Assembly: GCA_002328485.1 (NCBI GenBank)
Contig: DCUF01000039.1
Coordinates: forward strand, 1-37,833
Direction of reading: 5' to 3'
DNA: 37,833 nucleotides
Source: Deltaproteobacteria bacterium UBA2221
GTDB taxonomy: Bacteria; Desulfobacterota; Syntrophorhabdia; Syntrophorhabdales; WCHB1-27
Both the position numbers and the translations under genes were made by a program. Of the stretch, positions 16,654-23,464 are shown piece by piece; position 1 is the stretch's first letter, and the number at the start of each line of letters is the position of its first letter. Under the pieces are notes generated by a model that did no database searches, had not been told where the DNA came from, and saw nothing but the letters and a program-made list of their open reading frames with translations.

Positions 16654-17239
16654 TGGTGAACCCCCTTCTTACTAACTCGGCAACATCCTCCTCGCTGTCG
16701 ATGTCGAATACACAACCTTCATCACCCTCCACGGTTCTGACCTGATCGCCGTGTCGCTCCACCAACTTTCTCAAGCCTATATCCCCTTCGATGGCGGCCA
16801 TTTCTTCGAGAAACAAGCGGCCCCTCACCAGGACCGGATGCCCCTTCACCCCCTCAAAGAGGGGCAGTACAATTCTACTTCCCCCGCGGAACGCTTCTAC
16901 AACCCTCTCGATCGTAGCGGGGGCAACAAAAGGCTTATCTCCGAGATGGAAAAGAGCACCTTCAGATCCCGTTACGTAGGGCAGCGCAGTCCTGACCGAG
17001 GACGACATTCCCTGCGGATAGTCTGCGTTATGGGCAAAGACGACAGGCAGCCCTGACAGCTCCTGCTCAATCCTCTCCCTCTCGAAGCCGGTCACGACCA
17101 CGATCTTGTCGGCGACTCCCATAAAAAGCTGGACACTCTTTCTTATGACCGACACGCCATTGATCCCAAGAAAAAGCTTATTGAACCCGAGCCGAGTCGA
17201 GGACCCGGCCGCGAGCATAACGGCCACGATAGAGTTCAC
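16634..17239 (-). CDS. MobA/MocA-like molybdenum cofactor nucleotidyltransferase
   Basis: A 201-residue NTP-transferase. The signature LAAGSSTRLGFNKLFLGING (9-28) is the nucleotide-binding loop; HNADYPQGMSSSVRTAL and HLGDKPFVAP (substrate and metal site) follow, then PLFEGVKGHPVLV and GDIGLRKLV near the end. MocA-type enzymes add CMP to molybdopterin for xanthine-dehydrogenase-like hydroxylases; MobA adds GMP. The GHPVLV motif and the XdhC/YqeB neighbourhood favour the MocA type (inference). GTG 17239 starts the four-gene accessory group. The gene before it, the DUF1858 protein, ends 98 bases upstream, so one long transcript from amrB is possible. Confidence 0.9.
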   Translation of the reverse strand: MNSIVAVMLAAGSSTRLGFNKLFLGINGVSVIRKSVQLFMGVADKIVVVTGFERERIEQELSGLPVVFAHNADYPQGMSSSVRTALPYVTGSEGALFHLGDKPFVAPATIERVVEAFRGGSRIVLPLFEGVKGHPVLVRGRLFLEEMAAIEGDIGLRKLVERHGDQVRTVEGDEGCVFDIDSEEDVAELVRRGFTIEKSQG

Positions 17240-17337
17240 GGAAATACCTTCTTCTTCAGGACGGTTCGAAAAATGGTCTTATGTCCGTCGGGCAGCAATC
17301 CGATACAGAAGGGAGGTTTGGTACCGGACCGCACCTT

Positions 17338-17538
17338 TCATCGGTGCTTCTCCACCTCTTTGTTCAGATCCTTTACCAACGCCTCAACGTCTATGCCGTG
17401 TATCTCGGCACCTTGCTCGATATTTTCGAAAAGGGCCGCCTGACATCCCAAGCACCCCAATCCGTGGCGCTCGAAGGTTGCAATCGTCTCAGGATAGTTC
17501 CTCACCACCTCTTCGATCGACATCTTCCTCGTGATCAT
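17338..17538 (-). CDS. DUF1858-domain small redox-type protein
   Basis: A 66-residue protein starting at ATG 17538, fixed by GAGGAG seven bases upstream; a longer start at 17568 would abut the amrA stop. The domain reads MSIEEVVRNYPETIATFERHG, then LGCLGCQAAL and a short helix ending in Lys/Glu-rich residues. The CLGC dithiol is the hallmark of DUF1858 (hybrid-cluster-protein-associated disulfide domain); the family is thought to act in redox or thiol chemistry, but no reaction is established. It follows amrA directly on the same strand, indicating co-transcription. Confidence 0.85.
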   Translation of the reverse strand: MITRKMSIEEVVRNYPETIATFERHGLGCLGCQAALFENIEQGAEIHGIDVEALVKDLNKEVEKHR

Positions 17539-17568
17539 GTGCTGCTCCTCGATGCGGATAGTGGGCAT

Positions 17569-18129
17569 CTAGAAAACATCGGCGGAAAAGGTGAAGATGC
17601 TCGCATCCTTTGATTTCCAGGCATGCTGGGGCAAGCCTGCCTTGAGGCAGGTGTATTCGAGAAATTCGGTACGGTCCCAGTGATTCTCCACAGCGACCTG
17701 GGGGAGCAAAAGCCCCGAATGACCCCCCTTTTCGATGTACAGGCCGTGTACACCAATCTCAATCTCTTCGACGTCCTCGATCTTCTTCATGGGCGTCAGG
17801 ACCGATATCTCAATCTCCGTATCCTTCCATTCCCCTTCGTTCAAAGGCAGGAACCGCGGATCATGGAACGCCGCCTGAATAGACATCTGCCTGATGGTAT
17901 CGACAAGGGGGAGAATGGGCTTGATGTAGCCGATACATCCTTTGAGCTCGCCCTTGGTCTTCAAACAGACGAAGGCGCCCATGGGTTGCCGAAGCCGCTC
18001 GGGGATTTCGAGAGGTTCCTCGGGTTTTCCCAGAAGCTCGCGCTCCACACTATTTTTTGCAAGCCGTCGGAGAAGCTCGCGCTCCGATTCGGTGAATTTC
18101 AGATCAACTCCGGCTCTTCTCTTCTTCAT
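17569..18129 (-). CDS. amrA: AmmeMemoRadiSam system protein A (AMMECR1 domain)
   Basis: A 186-residue protein made almost entirely of one AMMECR1 domain. The conserved LKGCIGYIKP (with the absolutely conserved Cys), MGAFVCLKTKGELKG, AAFHDPRFLPL and EIEISVLTPM segments are present, ending in a WKSKDASIFTFSADVF tail. AMMECR1 proteins occur in bacteria and archaea beside Memo-like and radical SAM proteins; the biochemical role is unknown. Its ATG overlaps the stop of amrB by four bases (ATGA) with AAGGAGG upstream, showing translational coupling. The radical SAM member (AmrS) is not in the window. Confidence 0.92.
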   Translation of the reverse strand: MKKRRAGVDLKFTESERELLRRLAKNSVERELLGKPEEPLEIPERLRQPMGAFVCLKTKGELKGCIGYIKPILPLVDTIRQMSIQAAFHDPRFLPLNEGEWKDTEIEISVLTPMKKIEDVEEIEIGVHGLYIEKGGHSGLLLPQVAVENHWDRTEFLEYTCLKAGLPQHAWKSKDASIFTFSADVF

Positions 18130-18968
18130 CGGGCCCCTCCTTCCCTATAGAAAACACAGGAGGTGTAGCCAACGACCGCTGACTTATCGCCCGATACGTC
18201 ACCCGAATTTGCATACTTCAATACCGCAGACCGATCGGCGCCAAGTTTCCGTGCTGCCAACATAGTCACCAGCATAGGCCCTGCCCCGCATGCCTCGGCC
18301 CGATCTGCACGGAGGTCATCCTCTAACCCCTCCGTGTCGAAGGCCCTCAAACGGCTGGTGATGGCATTGTCCAGCCGTACCGCCTGGGCGTAGGGATGAT
18401 AGTGGGAAAGGTCCGTGCTTCCGATAAGCAGTGCCGATCTATTCAAGCCTTTTACAGCCGTAACTATCTGGTCGGCCAGTTTTCTACACAAAGACAGGCC
18501 CTGCTCCCCCATGATAAGAGGAACGAACGGTACCTCACCCAGCGCCACCTGTAGGAAGGGGAGCTGTACCTCAATGGCATGCTCGGCCCTGTGGACGGAG
18601 GCATCAGAATGGACAAAAGCGCCTGCTTCTACGATCGCCCGCGCCACGTCTTCATCGATGGGCATGAGGCCCAGCGGCGTCCGGTAGCCGCCCTTATCCT
18701 GTAGGGCCGCCCCTTCAAAATATGCTCTGTGGCTGGGGGCAACGACGATTACCGTATCATAGGTCCCGGCCGTCAACGTTTTGTATCCGTAGGCGGCCAC
18801 CTGTCCGGAATACATGTAACCTGCATGCGGCGATATCAGACCGGTCACACCACCCGGAACAAGACCTGTCGGCACTATGCTCAGGTACTGTCTTATATCC
18901 TCTTTCAGAACTTTGGGATTGTTTGGATAGAAGGTGCCGCTGACCGCCGGCTCACGAATAGGTATCAT
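18126..18968 (-). CDS. amrB: AmmeMemoRadiSam system protein B (Memo-like)
   Basis: A 280-residue Memo-family protein, related to extradiol dioxygenase LigB folds. It begins IREPAVSGTFYPNNP, typical of the family, then has ISPHAGYMYSG (His as metal ligand), VVAPSHRAYF, HRAEHAIEVQLPFLQ and STDLSHYHPY, which contain the conserved His/Asp set. Metal binding is conserved in the family; function is not established. It is the first gene of the run amrB-amrA-DUF1858 and has a good promoter upstream. The ribosome binding site is weak for a first gene. The radical SAM partner typical of this system is missing here. Confidence 0.92.
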   Translation of the reverse strand: MIPIREPAVSGTFYPNNPKVLKEDIRQYLSIVPTGLVPGGVTGLISPHAGYMYSGQVAAYGYKTLTAGTYDTVIVVAPSHRAYFEGAALQDKGGYRTPLGLMPIDEDVARAIVEAGAFVHSDASVHRAEHAIEVQLPFLQVALGEVPFVPLIMGEQGLSLCRKLADQIVTAVKGLNRSALLIGSTDLSHYHPYAQAVRLDNAITSRLRAFDTEGLEDDLRADRAEACGAGPMLVTMLAARKLGADRSAVLKYANSGDVSGDKSAVVGYTSCVFYREGGAR

Positions 18969-18989
18969 AAGGAACCGTAGTATATCATA

Positions 18990-19017
18990 ATATTAGCCCC
19001 TCCTGATGCGGTGTCAA
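18990..19017 (-). promoter_or_regulatory. Promoter of the amrB-amrA operon
   Basis: On the minus strand a perfect -35 box TTGACA (19017-19012) is followed after 16 bases by TAATAT (18995-18990), with overlapping alternative -10 sequences in the same AT-rich tract. It ends 21 bases before the amrB start codon, so the leader is very short. Confidence 0.55.
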
Positions 19018-19111
19018 GGCAAAGTGGGACACGTCCCAGGGCAAAGAAGGCAACCCCGTCGAGAGTTGCGGGCCCACTGACGGTGACAGGGCTCATTCTC
19101 TGATCGGACGT

Positions 19112-19285
19112 CTATTCTCTACTCTGCTCCTTCCGCTGGGGTTCTTCTCTGGTGATGCAGCCGTCGTCCCTGTCATGGGGTTTTCTGAAGCCCTGCAACA
19201 TGGCTTCCATGCACTTGCAACCTTTCATAGGTCGACCCCCTGCGGCTCTGATCAAACGATCCAGTTCCTGTTCTTTCTCCGTCAT
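19112..19285 (-). CDS. Small cysteine-containing protein, 57 residues, hypothetical
   Basis: A short frame starting at ATG 19285 with an excellent ribosome binding site (GGAGGAATA directly upstream). It begins MTEKEQELDRLIRAAGGRPM, followed by KGCKCMEAMLQGF and, 15 residues later, a third Cys (DDGCITREE). The tail is hydrophilic and rich in Glu, Arg and Lys. The CxC plus distant Cys could bind a metal, but no family is recognised. It lies downstream of the disrupted Tm-1-like gene and upstream of amrB on the same strand; it could be transcribed from either side's regulation. The strong start signal and clear charge pattern make it likely real. Confidence 0.6.
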   Translation of the reverse strand: MTEKEQELDRLIRAAGGRPMKGCKCMEAMLQGFRKPHDRDDGCITREEPQRKEQSRE

Positions 19286-19380
19286 TATTCCTCCAGAGAT
19301 GCCCGGTCAGGCATCTATTCCGACTCGCTCAGCGCATCGCTAATATGTACCTTCCTCCCCTTTTTTTCAAGCCTCCCCCC

Positions 19381-19835
19381 CTAACCTCGCTTCGCCAGAA
19401 TCATTTCATCCAGCACGTCAACGGCCCGCTTCGTGAATTCGCGGTCGTTCAGGTGGAGGTCCAGCTCCTCGGAAGACCGTAGGGGAGGGATTTCACGATA
19501 TAGGAAACCACCGATGTCCCTGTTCCGCCCCCTATCCCTATAGCACCGTCCAGCTTGTCGTGGCGCAAGAGCCGGTTTACCATGAGGCGACCGCCTTCCT
19601 GCAGCACCTCGATGGCCCTCGGTCGGTTATGACCTCGGATCAATTCGTCGAGGGTGTATCCGGCCGCCTCTACGAGCTGTGTGTTCGCTATGTCCGGTTT
19701 TGTTTGGGGCACTCCCACAACGCCGATATCCATGAGAAGAGGTTCCACGCCCAGTTCCTGAGCCCTATTTTTCACGACCTCCGCCTCTCTGCCTTTTGTG
19801 TCGAGTGTGGCCACCACAAGGAGCTTCTTCTTCAC
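19381..19835 (-). pseudogene. Tm-1-like ATP-binding protein (UPF0261) with the middle deleted
   Basis: The N-terminal part (from ATG 19835) reads KKLLVVATLDTKGREAEVVK, PLLMDIGVVGVP and DGAIGIGGGTGTSVVSYIVK, the start of UPF0261/Tm-1-like proteins, which are normally about 400 residues. At about 19470 this frame runs into unrelated sequence and stops within 12 codons, while the next frame supplies ELDLHLNDREFTKRAVDVLD and EMILAKRG before a stop at 19381; that matches the family's extreme C-terminus. Roughly 250 or more residues in the middle are missing, and the two ends are out of frame. It is therefore an internal-deletion pseudogene. Related proteins are putative hydrolases acting with a TIM-barrel partner. 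It lies 89 bases after the LysR gene. Confidence 0.78.
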
Positions 19836-19924
19836 GACGACACCTCCGTTTATTCTGCCCCAGTGTTCGGGAGGCTTTTATCAGCCCGGTATCTCCCCGT
19901 TTTCCTCGGGGAGGAAATCGACCA

Positions 19925-20821
19925 TCAATGGGTTAATCGCCCGGATTTGTCGAGGAGTCTCAGAAAGGCCCATGCCGCTGGCGAAAGCTCTCTTCGGCTC
20001 GCGTACGCAATGCCGAATTCGATAATGGGCGACCCCTCAACAATACGGATGGATCTCAGGCTACCATCGTTCAGCTCATGTTCAACAGCATCAAGCTCCA
20101 CAAAGCCGATCCCTCCGTCCTGCTGGACAAACTGCTTCAGGACCGCGGTGCTGGCCGCTTCCATGACTACCAGTGGCGTCACTTTGAATTTCCTCAGGTA
20201 CTCAAGAATAACCTCTCGCACGGCAGATCCTTCTCGCCTGAGGACCAACGGGATCTGTGAGACCTGCATAAGGGAGATCGCTGAGTTCGGCCAGTGCACG
20301 CTTCTTGGTGAGGCAATGAGTACCACCTCTTCCCGCCACATGACCCTGGTTTTCAGCCGATTGTTATTAGGTCCATGACGGATGACGGCAAGCTCGTTTC
20401 GGTGTTCCCCTATACTCCTCACCATCTCTGCGTTAGACCCCTGGTCGAGGGTTACATGAACGCCCGGGTAGGCTTGCTTGAAGGTCTGAATGAGGGGCAT
20501 AAGATTTCTAAGAGGGGTCTCGGGACAGCCGACCCTCAGCTCCCCCGACCTGCTTGTGGATATATCCTCAAGAAAACCTTCCATTTCATGGATTTCTTCA
20601 AAGATCCTCTCTGCTCTTCGCAGTACGTCCTCTCCCGTGCCGGTTAATCGGATGGAGTTTCCGTCTCTGACAAGGAGTCGAATCCCAACGGTCTTTTCGA
20701 GACTCTTGATATGCATCGTAATGGCCGGCGGGGTCACCATCAAGACCTGGGCAGCCTTGGTAATACTATTCAGTTTTGCCGCTGTGTAGAAGGAGCGGAG
20801 CTGATTCATGTTAACAATCAC
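19925..20821 (-). CDS. LysR-family transcriptional regulator
   Basis: A 298-residue regulator of normal LysR length. The N-terminal winged helix-turn-helix spans about residues 5-65 (NQLRSFYTAAKLNSITKAAQ, then LMVTPPAITMHIKSLEKTVG). A linker helix follows (EDVLRRAERIFEEIHEMEGFLEDI), then a two-lobe substrate-binding domain (about 93-298) starting SGELRVGCPETPLRNLMPL. The effector is not predictable. GTG 20821 has GAGG upstream; ATG 20809 is an alternative. It is divergent from the PfkB-type kinase gene 145 bases away, the usual position for a LysR target, and upstream of the deleted Tm-1-like gene on its own strand. Confidence 0.93.
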   Translation of the reverse strand: MIVNMNQLRSFYTAAKLNSITKAAQVLMVTPPAITMHIKSLEKTVGIRLLVRDGNSIRLTGTGEDVLRRAERIFEEIHEMEGFLEDISTSRSGELRVGCPETPLRNLMPLIQTFKQAYPGVHVTLDQGSNAEMVRSIGEHRNELAVIRHGPNNNRLKTRVMWREEVVLIASPRSVHWPNSAISLMQVSQIPLVLRREGSAVREVILEYLRKFKVTPLVVMEAASTAVLKQFVQQDGGIGFVELDAVEHELNDGSLRSIRIVEGSPIIEFGIAYASRRELSPAAWAFLRLLDKSGRLTH

Positions 20822-20879
20822 GTTTGACCTCAGGGTGAAGCAATTCAGATCATCTTAATAGCAGTTAAGACTAATTGCG

Positions 20880-20908
20880 TTGCTTTGTCAAGGGCTATCT
20901 ATTATAGT
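20880..20908 (+). promoter_or_regulatory. Possible promoter of the PfkB-type kinase gene
   Basis: TTGCTT (20880-20885) and TATAGT (20903-20908) are 17 bases apart; the -10 matches five of six positions while the -35 is poor, as is common for activator-dependent genes. The LysR regulator is divergent from this point. Confidence 0.35.
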
Positions 20909-20965
20909 TTCTCTAGGGGATGCCAGATTTGGGTTCCTACAGCACCCGCCACGCAAGGAGGTAGA

Positions 20966-21883
20966 ATGAGCAGATACGACATCGCATTCATGGGCCATCT
21001 GGCCACCGCCACAGTCGTTCCTTTTCATGGACCCACTTTTGTTGAAAGGGGTGGGCCTGCTTTCTTTGGCCCTCTGGCCGCCTCCTGCCTGGGCAAAAAA
21101 ATCGCCGCTATCACGCGAATTGGGAGAACTGAGCCGGAACTCCTCGAGCCGCTGCGGTCTGCGGGCATCGCTCTTTTCGTGGAAGATCAAGAGACCACTC
21201 AGCTTCGCGTCGTTCATCCCAGTGAGAGTGTCGATGAAAGGCAGGTATTTCTTGTAAAGCACGGAGGGCGTTTCTCTCTCGGTGATATCCCCGGGATCGA
21301 ACCCTGCCTTATCCACCTGGGTGGCCTGAGCCATCAGGAGTTCTCCCTCGAACTGCTACAGGCACTCAAGGCCCGGGGCTTCATCTTATCGGTTGATATG
21401 CAGAGCTTCGTGTGGCAGGTCAAGGCCGAAACCGGCGCAATCTCCCTCGCAGATCTGTCTGAAAAGAGGGAACTTCTGGGACTTGTCGATTTTGTAAAGG
21501 TTGATGTCGTCGAGGGTGAAGCGCTGACCGGCACCCGTAGTCTGCAAGATCAGGCCAGAATTCTTGAAGATTGGGGGAGCCGAGAGACCGTTATTACCTG
21601 CTCTGACGGGGCGCTGGCCCGTAGCCAGGGTAAAACCAGCTATGCCAGATTCACCAACAGGAGCATTGCAGGAAGAACCGGGCGGGGCGATACATTTTCC
21701 GGGGCTTACCTGGCACACAGATTGGATCGTTCAGTGGAAGAATCCCTGCGATTTGCCGCGGCCCTTACCTCAATCAAGATGGAGTCGACCGGCCCCTTCA
21801 CCGGTTCCCTGAAAGATGTTCTCGATCGAATGGGCGATCCTGATAGCACTGCTTCCTACCCCGGGTTCTTTATTTCCGGGTAG
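20966..21883 (+). CDS. PfkB-family carbohydrate or nucleoside kinase
   Basis: A 305-residue ribokinase-fold protein; ATG 20966 follows AAGGAGG. GGPAFFGPLAASCLGKKIAA matches the substrate and lid region, DFVKVDVVEGEALTG the central motif, VITCSDGA the nucleotide-binding strand, and GRTGRGDTFSGAYLAHRL the C-terminal signature with the catalytic Asp. The usual GAGD reads GRGD, a variant in the anion-hole turn. The N-terminus (IAFMGHLATATVV) differs from sugar kinases with NxDxx, so the substrate is uncertain; a fructose, ribose, inositol or nucleoside derivative are all possible. It is divergent from a LysR regulator that probably controls it. A 182-base gap without clear terminator follows. Confidence 0.87.
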   Translation: MSRYDIAFMGHLATATVVPFHGPTFVERGGPAFFGPLAASCLGKKIAAITRIGRTEPELLEPLRSAGIALFVEDQETTQLRVVHPSESVDERQVFLVKHGGRFSLGDIPGIEPCLIHLGGLSHQEFSLELLQALKARGFILSVDMQSFVWQVKAETGAISLADLSEKRELLGLVDFVKVDVVEGEALTGTRSLQDQARILEDWGSRETVITCSDGALARSQGKTSYARFTNRSIAGRTGRGDTFSGAYLAHRLDRSVEESLRFAAALTSIKMESTGPFTGSLKDVLDRMGDPDSTASYPGFFISG

Positions 21884-22065
21884 TACCGTCCGTAAAGCCG
21901 ATATACATACATCTGGTCTGACAAGGTCCCTTCATTCCCGCCCCCGGGGGGACCTTCAGTCCAGGGTATAGCCCGCCCTGCAGAGCCTCAAGGAACAGAT
22001 GGTTCTGAGTCCATTCCCGGTAGGCCCCCAGCAGACAAAACGGTACGAACAGGACGTACTCTGCG

Positions 22066-22668
22066 CTACTCGTCGAGAAATCTGATTACCTCTCCACCGG
22101 GAATGGGCCGGGTTCGGCCGCTATTCATGTCCCGCACCCTTCCCGCCGTTATGATGGCATCGTCGGGGTACCCCCTGATTTCCCAGAAACCTGAGACATA
22201 GGTGCTCATTAGTTGCACCTTGACCACGCTTTTTGCTGATTTGTACCCCCAAAGGTACGGACAGAAGACCCGGATCGGGCCGCCATAATCCTCGTCAAGG
22301 GCTTCGCCATCGAATTCGTAGGACAGGAGTGTCCTATCCTCACGGGCAATGTCAATCGGGATGGAGGTATCGTAGATGTCTCGGTAGGACCAAAAACGGA
22401 CGTAGCTTACGTCCGCCCGAGCGCCCACGGCATCAAGAAGATCGGAAACCCTTATACCACCCCACCTTCCCCGCACGGAAAACCTGGTGACGCTGGTAAG
22501 CCTCGCGTCCGCAACGCTTTTGGGCATTGCCATAAGCTCATCCCAGGAGAATGTCTTCGGGCTGTCGCAGAGGCCGGAGACCTGAATCTGCCAGGACTCA
22601 CGCTTCAACACACCCGGATGACCTTCCGCCCAGAATACAGGGGTACCCATTTCTCCCAATCGGCTCAC
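22066..22668 (-). CDS. Sulfite-oxidase-fold (Oxidored_molyb) protein lacking the Mo-ligand Cys
   Basis: A 200-residue protein starting at GTG 22668 with AAGGAGG upstream. It keeps the core pattern of the molybdopterin-dependent sulfite oxidase/YedY fold: WQIQVSGLCDSPKTFSWDEL, RWGGIRVSDLLDAVG, VSYVRFWSYRDIYDTSIPID, YGGPIRVFCPYLWGYKSAK and GFWEIRGYPDDA. In this family a Cys before the WSxxx.W.G strand binds molybdenum; here that position seems to be Ser59 (AGC at 22492-22494, in LTSVTRFSVRG). If the alignment is right, the protein may not coordinate Mo normally. No signal peptide is visible, so it is probably cytoplasmic. The possible longer frame to 22827 is not coding-like. Confidence 0.82.
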   Translation of the reverse strand: MSRLGEMGTPVFWAEGHPGVLKRESWQIQVSGLCDSPKTFSWDELMAMPKSVADARLTSVTRFSVRGRWGGIRVSDLLDAVGARADVSYVRFWSYRDIYDTSIPIDIAREDRTLLSYEFDGEALDEDYGGPIRVFCPYLWGYKSAKSVVKVQLMSTYVSGFWEIRGYPDDAIITAGRVRDMNSGRTRPIPGGEVIRFLDE

Positions 22669-22879
22669 CTTCTCCTCCTTCAAATAGGTCTTCTTTCTGC
22701 CGACGACAGTTCGCGGGATCGATCGATGCCGTCGCCCGCCTACCAGGCAATAAAAGTATAAGACCGAGTCGACCCTGCGAAAGTCCGCAACCCCTTGGCG
22801 GTTACCGGACTCGGCCCAAAGGGTCACGTGATTACCGACGGCGGCTGTGGGGCCTAATCAAAAACAGGCCCTTCTTGCA

Positions 22880-23263
22880 TCACTCGGATTCACCAACGAG
22901 AGGCAAAACCTTGTCGATCCTGAAGTAGACGAGGTATTTGAGCTCATCTCCGTATTCGCGGTCGGTATACCCGCTTTTCCTCCTGGCTTCGTCGATCAAC
23001 GCCTTATCCGCGCTTTCCCCCGTCCTGGTGAGGATAAGCCTCTTCCCCTTATAACCTCCCCCTGCCTCGATAAACATATACGCGGCTTGGCGGTTGGATT
23101 GCAGGTTGTAGTGGGTAAGCCGGTCGGCCATGATAAAGGCGATGCCGCCATCATCCATGAAGTGAGGTCTCGAATAGAGGGCAAGGTCGACCTTGCCCGA
23201 GGAATCGGCGGTTGCGAGAATCGCATATCCCGTCGTATTGGCAAAATAATCCTTCAGTTCCAT
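22880..23263 (-). CDS. Small PNPOx-like FMN-binding protein
   Basis: A 127-residue split-barrel protein; ATG 23263 has GGAGG seven bases upstream. It shows the typical strand series YAILATADSSGKVDLALYSR, IAFIMADRLTHYNLQSNRQA, AYMFIEAGGGYKGKRLILTR and LVYFRIDKVLPLVGE. Short proteins of this type are common in anaerobes as FMN-binding proteins or general stress-type flavoproteins; the partner is unknown. It lies upstream of the sulfite-oxidase-fold gene on the same strand with a gap of 211 bases, so they may share a transcript. Confidence 0.88.
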   Translation of the reverse strand: MELKDYFANTTGYAILATADSSGKVDLALYSRPHFMDDGGIAFIMADRLTHYNLQSNRQAAYMFIEAGGGYKGKRLILTRTGESADKALIDEARRKSGYTDREYGDELKYLVYFRIDKVLPLVGESE

Positions 23264-23464
23264 AACGCCTCCTCAAAGACGGCCTTCAGCCATCACGCAT
23301 GATTGTTCAGTCAAACCCTTGGTTAAGAATAAGCATAGACCGGACCGCCTTCAAGGTCGAAAACATGCCCGTTTGGGCTGGGCTTCTTCTGCTCATAACC
23401 TTTGCCCTCTTGCTTCCCGGTTAAGCAACCCAGGCCAGAGCCGAAAACCTTTTAGGAGGTGCCC

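Noticed and set aside
22669..22827. N-terminal extension of the sulfite-oxidase-fold protein
   Set aside because: The upstream residues are not family-like, while GTG 22668 has an ideal AAGGAGG site; the shorter start is preferred.
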